Assembly: GCF_030316855.1 (NCBI RefSeq)
Contig: NZ_JASZYR010000021.1
Span: 1-64,000 of the forward strand
Length of the DNA: 64,000 nt
Direction of reading: 5' to 3'
Origin: Variovorax sp. J22P240
GTDB taxonomy: Bacteria; Pseudomonadota; Gammaproteobacteria; Burkholderiales; Burkholderiaceae_C
Below are positions 25,029 to 33,605 of this stretch, piece by piece. Each line of letters begins with the position of its first letter. The stretch's first letter is position 1. A program made the translations under genes and the position numbers. The notes under the pieces are model-generated. The model had not been told where the DNA came from and ran no database searches. It saw only the letters and a list, made by a program, of their open reading frames with translations.

Positions 25029-26785
25029 GGGCGCTGCTCCTCGGGCACGGCGGTCGGCGCCTTGACCAGATGCACCACCTGCGTGAACAGCCGGTCGTGC
25101 GCCTGTCCGGCTGAGCCGATATGGACGATGCCCGTGTGCGCGAGCTTGTCCAGCACGTCGATGATCAATTCGAGCGTGTCGTCGTCGAACGCGCCGAAGG
25201 CGTCGTCCATCACCAGCCAGGCCGGCGCCTGCAGCACCACGCGGGCGAAGCCCAGCCGCAGTTGCTCGTCCATGCTGAGCTCGCGCTCCCAGCGACCCGT
25301 CTTGTTCAGCAGTTCTTCCAGCCGCTGAAGGCCCACACTCGCCAGCGCGGCCACCATGGCTTCCCTCGGATAGCTCGACGGCTCCATCGCATACGACAGC
25401 ACTTCGGCCAGCGTGCCGCGGGGAAGGTAGGGCGTGCCGCGCGGCATGTAGTGGATCGCCTCGCCGCGGGGCCGGCGCACGGTGCCGGAGCCCCAGGGCC
25501 AGAGGCCCGCGAGCGCCCGGAACAACAATGTCTTCTCGGTGCCCGGCGTGCCGAGGATCAACAGGCGCTGACCAGGGTGCACGACGAGATCCGGGGCGTC
25601 CAGCCGATCGTGCCCGGTCCAGGCGCGAACCTCGAGCGCTTCGATCGAGAGGGTTCCGGCTTCGCTCTCCTCGTAGGCGATGCGGCTGCCGCCCGCTTGT
25701 GCCTCCAGATCGGACGCCAGCATCTGACGCAGGTCGGCGACACGCAGCAGCGTGGCGCGCCAGTCGGCAATGATGCTGAAGTTGTCGACGAACCAGCGCA
25801 GCGACGACTGCGCCTGCGTGAAGGCGGCGGCGGCCATCATCAAGCCGCCGAACGAAACCTTCCCCGAGAAGTAGAGGGGTGCGGCCACCAGCGTCGGCGC
25901 GATGATGGTGACCCAGCCGAAGCCCGCGGTGACCCAGGTCAGGTTGGTCAGCCCGAGCACCACGCGCGATGTGGCGCGCAAGACGTCGCCGAAATGCATG
26001 GCGACGCGACGCTTCTCGTCGGCCTCGCCACCGGCCAGGGAGATGCCGTCGAGATGCTCGTTGATGCGGGTCAGCGAGAAGCGCAATTCGCCTTCGCGCG
26101 CGTAGCGCTCGGCGTTGCGCAGGATCAGGCCGTTGCCGACCCAGTAGGTCATCAGCGAGCCAACGACCGCATAGACAATCGCCGCCCACAGCATGAAGCC
26201 CGGCAAGACATGGTCCTGGCCGTCGTAGAAGATGCTGAAGTCCTTGGAGAGGACCCACAGCACGCTCGCGAAGCTGCCGAACAGAATCGTTGCCTGCAGC
26301 AGACCCACGCCGAGGGCGACCGACAGGTCGCACAGCTTCAGCGTGTCTTCGTGCATGCGCTGATCCGGGTGGGCGCCCATGGGTCCGCTGGCCTGAAGCC
26401 AGAACGCCCGGCGCGGATGCAGCCACAGCCCCACGAGGTCATTGACCACGGCATCGCGCAACTTCAGTTGCAAGGTTTCGCCCAGCCACCTCTGCGCGAC
26501 GTTCAAGACCAACAGCACGCCCGCAATCACCGCGAAGACGCCGACCTGCACGATGAAGTCGCTCAGGTCGCGACGTGAGATCGCGTCGTAGAACGGCTTG
26601 TTCCAGCTATTGAGCTCGAGCTGTCCATACGCCGTGAGCGCGATGACCACGACGATTCCGCTCATCAGCGCGACCAGCGTTTTCCCGACCGGCGACACTC
26701 GCAAGGCGCCGAGCAACTCGCGAACCTGACGGAAGACGCCGGTCCTCGCAACCGGCTCGACATCGTTCTGCGACGTTGCGCTCAT
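25025..26785 (-). CDS. SbmA/ABCD-type transporter with degenerate ATPase domain
   Basis: A 586-residue fusion of an SbmA/BacA-type membrane domain (six helices within about residues 40-330, with FSLTRINEHLDGISLAGGEA) and an ABC ATPase domain. The layout is that of YddA-like exporters or importers of the ABC-D group. The ATPase is unusual. Walker A is GTPGTEKT (412-419; Glu417 for Gly). The signature is LSMDEQ (503-508). Walker B is VMDDAF (Asp528 for the catalytic Glu). The switch His is Ser558 (HIGSAG), and the Q-loop reads MPRGTPYLP. It starts at TGATG overlapping the GH15 stop and ends overlapping the hydrolase start. The cargo is unknown. Confidence 0.85.
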   Translation of the reverse strand: MSATSQNDVEPVARTGVFRQVRELLGALRVSPVGKTLVALMSGIVVVIALTAYGQLELNSWNKPFYDAISRRDLSDFIVQVGVFAVIAGVLLVLNVAQRWLGETLQLKLRDAVVNDLVGLWLHPRRAFWLQASGPMGAHPDQRMHEDTLKLCDLSVALGVGLLQATILFGSFASVLWVLSKDFSIFYDGQDHVLPGFMLWAAIVYAVVGSLMTYWVGNGLILRNAERYAREGELRFSLTRINEHLDGISLAGGEADEKRRVAMHFGDVLRATSRVVLGLTNLTWVTAGFGWVTIIAPTLVAAPLYFSGKVSFGGLMMAAAAFTQAQSSLRWFVDNFSIIADWRATLLRVADLRQMLASDLEAQAGGSRIAYEESEAGTLSIEALEVRAWTGHDRLDAPDLVVHPGQRLLILGTPGTEKTLLFRALAGLWPWGSGTVRRPRGEAIHYMPRGTPYLPRGTLAEVLSYAMEPSSYPREAMVAALASVGLQRLEELLNKTGRWERELSMDEQLRLGFARVVLQAPAWLVMDDAFGAFDDDTLELIIDVLDKLAHTGIVHIGSAGQAHDRLFTQVVHLVKAPTAVPEEQRP

Positions 26786-28182
26786 CACCGCTGCGACGCC
26801 TGACAAGCGGTGGCCGCGATACGGCGCGCCGAGACACACGAAATGAACGCGGCGTGGCTCCAGGCCAGCTGCTTTGCCGAGGTCTGCGCGCCGCTGCGCT
26901 GATCGAACTGCTCCGACAGATCACCACTGGCCGGCGTGTAGGCGCGTACGGTGGCCAGGTAGGCGTCGCCGCGCTCAAGCCAACGGGGTGCATTGCCACC
27001 CAGCGCCGCGACGCGGAAGCAGAACTCGGCGGCACCGAGCGTCGAGAAGTAGTACGCGCCGCCGGAGTAGTACACGTCGCCGGCGTAACGGCCCATCGCC
27101 GGGCCACGGCCGGCCGCACGGGCGTGGTTGATCGGATAGATCGCATCGAACAGCGCGTCGAGTCGCGCCAGCGTGGCCTGCATGCGTGGATCGGCCGGGC
27201 AATGCCTGACCTCTGTGCCGAGGCTGTGGATCGCCGACAGGATCACCGCGATGTCCAACGCCTTCGGACTGGGACTGCCGTCCGCCAGCTCGCGTGAACG
27301 GTAGTAGCCACGGGTCGCGTCGCGATCGTCTGACCGGTCGTCATGTTCATTGACCCAGAAGTCGTCAAGCAGGCGGAGCACGGCCCGCGACTCCTCCCGA
27401 CAGCGCTGCGCCTGCGCCGTGTCGCCCAGGCCCTGCAGCCAAGCTGCGCCTTCGGCCAGCGCGGCCGCCGAGACGCGCAGCGTGTAGTAGTGATGGCCGC
27501 TTTCCTCCTCCCAGATGTCGAACGACGGCTCGCGCCAGTAACGCAGCGTGAAGTCGATGTCGAAGCGGATCAGGGCAGTGACCTCCGCCAACAGGGCCGC
27601 GTCGAGGTGCCCGCCGTCCACCCAGCGCAGAAGCGCCAGTGCGCGCAGTGGCGGCCCATCGTGCTGGGGGCGCGACCATCGGGCGACATCGAGCGTTCCG
27701 TCGGGGTTCACCCGCGTCTCGGCGGCAACGGCCTCGCCGTAGGCGCTCGCGAGGTCCAGGTCCTCGCGCAGGTACTGCAGGAATTCGGGGATCACGCGCG
27801 CCCTGCGGTCCGGCACCGCGGCCATCGCGCGGCCGTCGAGTCGGTTCAAGTCAAGGCTGAAGCGAGTGAAGTCGCGCAGATGCTGCAGGGCTTCGTCGCC
27901 GACGCGTCGGTCGACGTAGAGCAGGCGCAGTGCATCGATGACGACGGCCGAGTCGCGGAACCAATGAAAGAAGTAGTCCGGGTCCGGGTCGTAGCCGCCC
28001 AGTACGGGCGACGCGACGATGGCGCCGGCGATCGGACGCACGGTCTGACCGAAGCCTGGGCGATGCTTGACGATCGACACCGGCGAGACGCTGGACAGCA
28101 TCCCACGCGTCGAATGGCCGAGCTGTGCTTCGAGCCAGGACTCGAAAGCCGGGTCTTGCTGGCTCGCCACGCTGAAGGTCAC
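26785..28182 (-). CDS. GH15-type glucoamylase / glucodextranase-like glycosidase
   Basis: A 465-residue (alpha/alpha)6-barrel glycosidase. GGYDPDPDYFFHWFRDSAVV near residue 60 is the substrate-site Trp/Arg-Asp motif. FDIWEEESG carries the likely general acid Glu225, and LSEQFDQ the general base Glu424, followed by the SA..L.WSHAA helix. It releases glucose from alpha-glucan ends with inversion. No signal peptide is present, so it would act in the cytosol. The GTG start at 28182 overlaps the previous gene's stop (GTGA), and its own stop overlaps the ABC gene start (TGATG). Confidence 0.88.
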   Translation of the reverse strand: MTFSVASQQDPAFESWLEAQLGHSTRGMLSSVSPVSIVKHRPGFGQTVRPIAGAIVASPVLGGYDPDPDYFFHWFRDSAVVIDALRLLYVDRRVGDEALQHLRDFTRFSLDLNRLDGRAMAAVPDRRARVIPEFLQYLREDLDLASAYGEAVAAETRVNPDGTLDVARWSRPQHDGPPLRALALLRWVDGGHLDAALLAEVTALIRFDIDFTLRYWREPSFDIWEEESGHHYYTLRVSAAALAEGAAWLQGLGDTAQAQRCREESRAVLRLLDDFWVNEHDDRSDDRDATRGYYRSRELADGSPSPKALDIAVILSAIHSLGTEVRHCPADPRMQATLARLDALFDAIYPINHARAAGRGPAMGRYAGDVYYSGGAYYFSTLGAAEFCFRVAALGGNAPRWLERGDAYLATVRAYTPASGDLSEQFDQRSGAQTSAKQLAWSHAAFISCVSARRIAATACQASQR

Positions 28183-29474
28183 GGTGCAGGCGCCCTGAGA
28201 TGCGGGCTGCTGAAGTCCAGGGCACGCAGCCCGGCCTGCACTTCGGGCACGCTCATGAACAGCTTCCACAGAAGGCCCGTCCGATGGTTCTCCATCATCA
28301 CGACGATCGGGCCCTGGTCGATGGCCAGATAGGTCTCTGCGAACCAGTCGCGCTGCTCGCAGAACGCATCGACGAAGCCGTAGTCCCTCCACAGTCGCGC
28401 GCCATGCACGGTGAGGAAATGCCGCAGCACCTGCATCACCTCGGCGGGCGCATACGGCAGGCTGGCCAGCGCGGCCGTCGGCGAGATGGTGCCGTTGTCG
28501 ATGTCCGGCGCGTGCGCGAGGTAGCCGTCGGGGTCGTCGCTGGCGGTCAGGCCCCAGCACGTTTCGCCGTAGCCACGGTGGCCGTGCGGATTGACGACGC
28601 AGTGCGCGCGGTTGATCCGCAGGTGGCGGCAGTTGAGATCCCAGTAGTCGGCGTAGCGATCCTTCAGGCCGCGCGGATCGAGGCCGCAGAACGAGTAATG
28701 CGTGAAGAACAGCGGGCCGCCGTACGGCATGCCCAGCGGCAACTCGATGCCATAGTACGACCGGCCGTTGACGAAGCCCCGCCCCGCCGCGTAGCCGCTG
28801 TGGTAGACCCGCGGATCGATCGCATGGCGCGGCGCGGCCGCGGCCAGCAGGTACGTCATGAGGCACTCGTCCCAGCCGCGCACTGGATGGTTCATCGCCC
28901 AGCCGTGGTTCGGGCTCCAGTGCCAGTACAGAACATCCCGTCCGCCCCGGGTGAACCAGTCCCATTCGACGTCGTGCCACAGCGTGTCGATGTCGCTTCG
29001 CAGTCGGCGCTGCGCAGCCGTGTCCTCACTGAAGTACTGGCGCGCGCACAACAGACCCATGACGAGGAACGAGGTCTCGACCAGATCGCCCGCATCGTCC
29101 TTGGGGCTCATCGGGATCGCCCTGCCGCTGGCGCCGTCCATGAAGTGCGGGTAGGCACCGTGGAAGCGCGTGGCGCGGAACAAGGCGTCCAGCATGCGCC
29201 GCAGGCGATCCAGGGCTGCGTCTCGCATGACCCAGCCGCGCTCGACCGCGACGATCAAGGCCATGACGCCGAAGCCCGAGCCACCAATCGCGACCCGCTC
29301 GTCGGCCCTGTCTTCGCCTGTGAGGCCGACGAGCGTGCGGCGGTCGAGCGCCAGACCGCTGGCTGCATCCGCACCGTCCCAGAAATAGCGGAAGGTCTGG
29401 CGCTGCACGGCCTCGATCAAGGCTTCATCGGGCAGGGCCGCCAGTGCCCCTGGGTTCCTGTCATCCTTCAACAC
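28179..29474 (-). CDS. Glycoamylase-like (PF10091) glycoside hydrolase, GH144-related
   Basis: A 431-residue (alpha/alpha)6 enzyme of the 'glycoamylase-like' family, which includes GH144 endo-beta-1,2-glucanases. Visible features are QRQTFRYFWDGADAASGLAL, AIGGSGFGVMALIVAVERGW, a W-x-W-SPNHGW segment, FFTHYSFCGLDPRG, CWGLTASD and the acidic FVDAFCEQRDWFAETYLAIDQGP. No secretion signal is present. GTG at 29474 has AGGAGG six bases upstream. It is the first gene of a four-gene overlapping operon and is divergent from the GH3 gene. The substrate (beta-1,2-glucan or another glucan) is inferred from family. Confidence 0.87.
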   Translation of the reverse strand: MLKDDRNPGALAALPDEALIEAVQRQTFRYFWDGADAASGLALDRRTLVGLTGEDRADERVAIGGSGFGVMALIVAVERGWVMRDAALDRLRRMLDALFRATRFHGAYPHFMDGASGRAIPMSPKDDAGDLVETSFLVMGLLCARQYFSEDTAAQRRLRSDIDTLWHDVEWDWFTRGGRDVLYWHWSPNHGWAMNHPVRGWDECLMTYLLAAAAPRHAIDPRVYHSGYAAGRGFVNGRSYYGIELPLGMPYGGPLFFTHYSFCGLDPRGLKDRYADYWDLNCRHLRINRAHCVVNPHGHRGYGETCWGLTASDDPDGYLAHAPDIDNGTISPTAALASLPYAPAEVMQVLRHFLTVHGARLWRDYGFVDAFCEQRDWFAETYLAIDQGPIVVMMENHRTGLLWKLFMSVPEVQAGLRALDFSSPHLRAPAP

Positions 29475-29602
29475 GAACGCCTCCTGTCCTCGTGACTTGG
29501 TGTGTCACGTTTGGTTTCATAGAGTCATCGGCGCCACGCGACCGATGGCCCCCCGCAGCATGCCATCATCAGGCCCCCTTGGGTTCTGCTTCGAAGTCTC
29601 CT

Positions 29603-31747
29603 ATGAGTCGCATCGACACCCTCATGGCCCGGATGACGCTATCCGAAAAGCTGGGCCAGCTTACGATGACTGCCTCCGGCTACACGGTCACCGGGCCGGT
29701 GATCGCGGGGGACTCCACGCAGTCGATCATCGACGGCACGATCGGCAATCTGCTGAACATGGTCGGAGCCGGGCCCGTGCACGAGATGCAGCGACTGGCC
29801 GTCGAGAAGTCACGGCTCGGCATTCCGCTGCTGATCGGCCTGGACATCATCCACGGCCATCGCACACTCTTTCCGATCCCGCTCGCGGAGGCGGGCATCT
29901 TCGACGAAGACCTCTGGGAGCGCACGGCGCGCGAAGCCGCGCGCGAAGGCGCAGCCGAAGGTCTGGCGATGACATTCGCGCCGATGCTCGACGTATCGCG
30001 CGATCCCCGCTGGGGCCGCACCGCGGAAGGCCCAGGCGAAGACCCCTGGCTGAACGCGCGCATCGCGCAGGCCAAGGTGCGCGGCTTCCAGGGAAATGAC
30101 CTGTCGTCGGCCGAATCGATAGCCGCCTGTGCGAAGCATTTCGTCGCGTATGGCGCGGTCACCGCGGGACGGGAGTACGCCGCCGTGGACATCTCCGAGC
30201 GCACCTTGCGCGAGGTGTATCTGCCGGGCTTCGCATCGGCCGTCCGCGCCGGCGTCGCGACGTTGATGCCCGCCTTCACCGATCTCAATGGCGTGCCGAT
30301 GACAGCGCACATCCCCTTGCTGCGTGGCTGGCTGCGCGGCGAGATGGGCTTCGACGGCGTCATTGTCAGCGACTACAACGCGATCGCGGAATTGATCAAG
30401 CACGGGGTCGCCGCCGATCTCGTCGATGCTGCGGTGCTGGCGCTGAAGGCCGGCGTCGACATCGACATGATGGCCGACGCATATCGCAAGGGTCTGCCGA
30501 TCGCGCTCGAGCAGGGCCGGGTGACGATCGAAGAGATTGACGCATGCGTGCGGCGCGTGTTGCGGCTCAAGGAGGAGCTCGGCCTGTTCGACGACCCCTA
30601 CCGCCGTGGCGCAACACCGGAGCCCGAGGCAGTCGTCGCCGAGCGGCACGCGCTGGCGCGCGACGTCGCGCGCAGGGCCGTCGTCATGCTGAAGAACGAG
30701 CGCGACACCCTGCCCTTGCCCGCCGCGGCGAAGGCGCTGTGTGTCATCGGCCCGCTGGCCGATGCAAGCACCGAGATGAAAGGTCCGTGGTGGGGTGCCG
30801 GTGAACACGAGCCGGCCATCAGCGTGCTGGCCGGCCTGCGCGCCGCGCTGCCGCAGACCGACATACGCCATGCACCCGGCGTCGCCATCGAGGGCGACGA
30901 CGAAAGCGGCATCGAAGCTGCTGCTCTGCTTTGCGACGGCGTCGACGCCGTCCTGCTGTGCCTGGGCGAGCGTGCCTCGATGAGCGGCGAGGCGGCGAGC
31001 CGCGCCACGCCCGCGCTTCCCGGTCGACAGCAGGCGCTGGCCGAAGCGGTGACGGCGCGTGCGCGCGCGCTCGGCATCCCCGTCGTCGCGATCTTGTTTT
31101 CGGGCCGCCCGCTCGTCGTCCCCTGGCTGTCCGAACACGCCGATGCGCTGCTGGCTGCGTGGTTCCTCGGTGTCGAAGCGGGCCACGCCATCGCCGACGT
31201 GGTCACGGGCCGGGTATCGCCCGGCGGTCGCACGCCGATGAGCTGGCCGCGCGCCGTCGGACAGCTGCCGATCTACTTCGGCCAGCGTCCCACCGGCCGG
31301 CCGAAGAATCCCGCTGACCACTTCACGAGCAAGTACCTGGACGTCGACAACACGCCGCTGTATGCCTTCGGTCACGGCTTGACCTACGGGCAGTTTTGCT
31401 ACGACGAGCTTCAGGCCGAGCCGCGGCGCGTGCGCGAGCAGGACACGCTGAAGATCAGCGTCAACCTGCGCAACGTCGGCGCGCGAGAGGCCGAGGAGAC
31501 TGTCTTCCTGTTCGTTCGCGCCAAGCTGGGCCGTGTCACCCGGCCGCTGCTGGAACTCAAGGGCTACGCGAAGCTGCGATTGATGCCCGGCGAAGCCGGC
31601 TCGGTGAAGCTGGACCTGCCGGCAGCCGAACTGCGCTACCTCGGGCCGGACTTGCAGCCCTTGTTCGAGGCCGGCGAGCTCGAGATCCTCGTCGGACCGA
31701 GTGCCGAGCCAACAGGGTTGCTGCGCCAGACTATCGAGATGTGCTGA
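29603..31747 (+). CDS. GH3 beta-glucosidase (BglX-like)
   Basis: A 714-residue GH3 enzyme that removes terminal beta-D-glucose. The barrel domain has KLGQLTM, GLDIIHGHRTLFPIPLA, FAPMLDVSRDPRWGRTAEGP, AKHFVAYGA and the nucleophile motif VSDYN (Asp257). The alpha/beta sandwich (from about 345) and the fibronectin-III-like C-terminal domain (YGLTY-type FGHGLTYGQFCYDEL, then LEL.GY.KL) complete the usual architecture. There is no signal peptide. ATG at 29603 is used; codons upstream in frame lack homology. Divergent from the glycoamylase-like gene across 128 bp, suggesting a shared control region. Confidence 0.92.
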   Translation: MSRIDTLMARMTLSEKLGQLTMTASGYTVTGPVIAGDSTQSIIDGTIGNLLNMVGAGPVHEMQRLAVEKSRLGIPLLIGLDIIHGHRTLFPIPLAEAGIFDEDLWERTAREAAREGAAEGLAMTFAPMLDVSRDPRWGRTAEGPGEDPWLNARIAQAKVRGFQGNDLSSAESIAACAKHFVAYGAVTAGREYAAVDISERTLREVYLPGFASAVRAGVATLMPAFTDLNGVPMTAHIPLLRGWLRGEMGFDGVIVSDYNAIAELIKHGVAADLVDAAVLALKAGVDIDMMADAYRKGLPIALEQGRVTIEEIDACVRRVLRLKEELGLFDDPYRRGATPEPEAVVAERHALARDVARRAVVMLKNERDTLPLPAAAKALCVIGPLADASTEMKGPWWGAGEHEPAISVLAGLRAALPQTDIRHAPGVAIEGDDESGIEAAALLCDGVDAVLLCLGERASMSGEAASRATPALPGRQQALAEAVTARARALGIPVVAILFSGRPLVVPWLSEHADALLAAWFLGVEAGHAIADVVTGRVSPGGRTPMSWPRAVGQLPIYFGQRPTGRPKNPADHFTSKYLDVDNTPLYAFGHGLTYGQFCYDELQAEPRRVREQDTLKISVNLRNVGAREAEETVFLFVRAKLGRVTRPLLELKGYAKLRLMPGEAGSVKLDLPAAELRYLGPDLQPLFEAGELEILVGPSAEPTGLLRQTIEMC

Positions 31748-31974
31748 AACCCTGGCAGTCTGAGGGCGACAGGACTGCCGGTGCCCGCGCTCCGGTTCGC
31801 CGGCCCTGGACGATCGCTTTGGAGCGCAGCGGACGACTGCTTCGGACCCCGGACCGAAGGTTCGCGAGAGGTGGACGCAGCCGTTCGCACGCGATTTCGT
31901 CCTGATCGTCCGTTGCCACCAGCGACCCGTCCGCATCGCCGAACTCGGATTTCCTCGACGATGTCGCCTGAGTC

Positions 31975-32075
31975 TCGTCGCAATTCGGCTTCAACAAGGT
32001 GCGCTACCGAAAGCTGGCGAAGAACCCGGCCCAGATGACACGCTGTTCGCGCTGTCGAAGCTGGGGATCGGGATC
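31975..32075 (+). pseudogene. IS5-family transposase C-terminal scrap
   Basis: QFGFNKVRYRKLAKNPAQM, continued one frame over as TLFALSKLGIG, matches the end of IS5-type DDE transposases (K.RYRGL.KN.AQ..TLFAL.NL). A single-base frameshift separates the two parts near 32036. It directly abuts the truncated end of the tautomerase relic. The 230 bp between the GH3 stop and this scrap contain nothing recognised. Confidence 0.75.
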
Positions 32076-32103
32076 GAGGAAAGCAGACCAGCCCCAGGGC
32101 TTC

Positions 32104-32410
32104 GACGTTGAGTCGGTTCTCCTGCAGATCGAGGATGTCCATGCAGTGCTGGCAGAGCGCCTTTGCCAGTTCCATCCGCAACGCGGCGGGGCGGCCTCTG
32201 CGGACGTCCAACATCAGCATCGAGACCGGGGTCGGCTCGTCCCCCATTTATGGAATGCGCCACGCCCCGCCCGCGCCCAACTCACGGATGGCGACGCTGA
32301 TTCGTCGAATGTCCACGGACATCGTTCGCGCGTAGGTCTCGCTCATCGCCGCCGCCAGCCGCTTCTTGTCGCTTTCAGAATAGCTGCGGGTCACGTCTAG
32401 CTGTCGGCAT
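32104..32410 (-). pseudogene. 4-oxalocrotonate-tautomerase-family gene, broken
   Basis: Three lesions are visible. From ATG 32410 the start MPT is followed by an extra base before LDVTRSYSESDKKRLAAAMS. An in-frame TAA at 32248-32250 interrupts after IRELGAGGAWRIP. After DILDLQENRLNVE the similarity stops where the IS5 scrap begins, losing the C-terminus. The intact family is about 130 residues, has two beta-alpha-beta units and uses Pro1 as catalytic base. This copy cannot be functional. Confidence 0.8.
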
Positions 32411-32558
32411 GGCACAGGAACTCGATTCAACGAAGCCAACGAATGGCCAATTCTGGCCCGGACCATACATAATGGTATGGACGCCCCCACCCGTGCGGCA
32501 TCAATGTGCCAGAGTGGAGATTCCTACGTCACCACTCAAGCGAACAGGAGCGTCCACC

Positions 32559-32634
32559 ATGAAGATTACGACAGTCGGCATCGACCTGGCCAAGAATGTG
32601 TTCCAAGTCCACGGCGTGAACGAACACGGGATGC
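32559..32634 (+). pseudogene. IS110-family transposase, N-terminal scrap
   Basis: ATG 32559 opens MKITTVGIDLAKNVFQVHGV, the standard start of IS110/IS1111 transposases (first Asp of the DEDD site in GIDLAK), preceded by an AGGAG and a typical left-end sequence. Similarity ends after VNEHG at about 32634, where it runs into the 3' side of the DUF1127 gene. All but the first 25 residues are missing. Confidence 0.85.
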
Positions 32635-32673
32635 CGACAGACAAGGTCAGGCACGGTTCTCCATGGTTGAGGT

Positions 32674-32934
32674 TCACAGCGGACGGGCGCGGCACATCGG
32701 CCCAGCCAGGTCGCACAACTCGACTTCGACCGACGCGAACTCGCAGCCTGACAGGCCGATGTCGCGCAGCGCATGCTCGTTGAGCTGCCGCAGGTCGTCG
32801 TGGCGCGGGTGCGTCAGTCGGGCGAGCCCATCGCTGAGTGCATCCTGCCAGCGCTTGGGCAGGCCTTCCACTGCGGCCGCCGCGCGGTGCGAAAGCTGGT
32901 CGATGCGGGCAAGGGCGATTGTCGAAGAGGGCAT
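32674..32934 (-). CDS. DUF1127 (YjiS-like) small protein
   Basis: An 86-residue protein whose second half has the DUF1127 core DDLRQLNEHALRDIGLSGCE. DUF1127 proteins are small, Arg-rich and associated with RNA or phosphate/carbon adaptation in alphaproteobacteria; the role here is unknown. ATG at 32934. The last ~15 residues approach the IS110 scrap and may not be original. Two small membrane protein genes lie upstream on the same strand. Confidence 0.75.
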   Translation of the reverse strand: MPSSTIALARIDQLSHRAAAAVEGLPKRWQDALSDGLARLTHPRHDDLRQLNEHALRDIGLSGCEFASVEVELCDLAGPMCRARPL

Positions 32935-33081
32935 GGTGGACTCCGGTGCGGCGCAAGGGATGAGCATCGGCTCGAGGGCGCCGGCCTGAGCCAAGGTGGT
33001 GGGACAGCGGCGAAGCGCTGCACGATGAGCGAAGTGACATGACGGTGCCAGGATGTCGAATCCGCCAGGCGTTGCGTCGCA

Positions 33082-33510
33082 TCAAGCGCCGCGGTCGGCG
33101 GGGCGTGGCGGCATGCGCGTACCTCCGTACTCGTCGAGCACGGCGTACGACTGCAGCAGAACGAACAGGATGTGCAGCAAGGTCGTGACATAGCCGACGG
33201 CGAGCATGTCCGCAACAATGAAGAATCGCCAGAAGGCGAGATTGACGGCTCCCAGCAGCAGGTGCACTGCCGCGGCGGCGAGATGCCAAGAACGCGCCGG
33301 CGCCGCGTGCCAGAACAGCATGCCCAGGATCAACGCGAGACCGTGCGCCTCGATGAAACCGACCGCGGCCGATGGCGTCGCGCTCAGGAAGGCGCCCTGC
33401 GGCCCGAGACCGACGGTGACGCCGATCAGATCGGCCAGCAGTCCGGAGACGGACGCAACGCCGAGAAAGATGGCGTCGGCGCGAAGTACATGGCGGCGAA
33501 GAGGTGACAT
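33082..33510 (-). CDS. Four-helix membrane protein (142 aa)
   Basis: Four predicted membrane helices with short loops (AIFLGVASVSGLLADLIGV; GFIEAHGLALILGMLFW; LAAAAVHLLLGAVNLAFW; VGYVTTLLHILFVLLQSYAV) and a polar Arg/Pro-rich tail. The small DoxX/DUF4345-like size suggests a quinone- or stress-related membrane protein, but no family signature is clear. Same strand as the membrane protein at 33606-34127, 95 bp apart, probably one transcript. Confidence 0.72.
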   Translation of the reverse strand: MSPLRRHVLRADAIFLGVASVSGLLADLIGVTVGLGPQGAFLSATPSAAVGFIEAHGLALILGMLFWHAAPARSWHLAAAAVHLLLGAVNLAFWRFFIVADMLAVGYVTTLLHILFVLLQSYAVLDEYGGTRMPPRPADRGA

Positions 33511-33605
33511 GCGAAAGCTCCTGTTGCTGTAGGCAGCGATAGTGCGGGGAGGATGTCGTCAGGCAACGGTTGGGACTCGATCGAAGTTCGGGTGCGACGG
33601 TGCGC

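Noticed and set aside
25029..26426. Upstream extension of the CocE-like frame to about 1225 codons
   Set aside because: The extension runs through the ABC transporter gene in another frame and is Arg/Ala-rich without homology. The signal peptide at 25028 marks the true start.
29810..31936. Long minus-strand frame (708 codons) opposite the GH3 gene
   Set aside because: Composition is antisense-like (Arg, Gln, His-rich) and it lies fully over a clear GH3 enzyme.
6208..32634. Idea that the IS110 fragments at 6208 and 32559 flank a composite transposon
   Set aside because: One is a C-terminal and the other an N-terminal scrap, both inactive, with no terminal repeats or target duplication visible, and the DNA between is ordinary chromosome.
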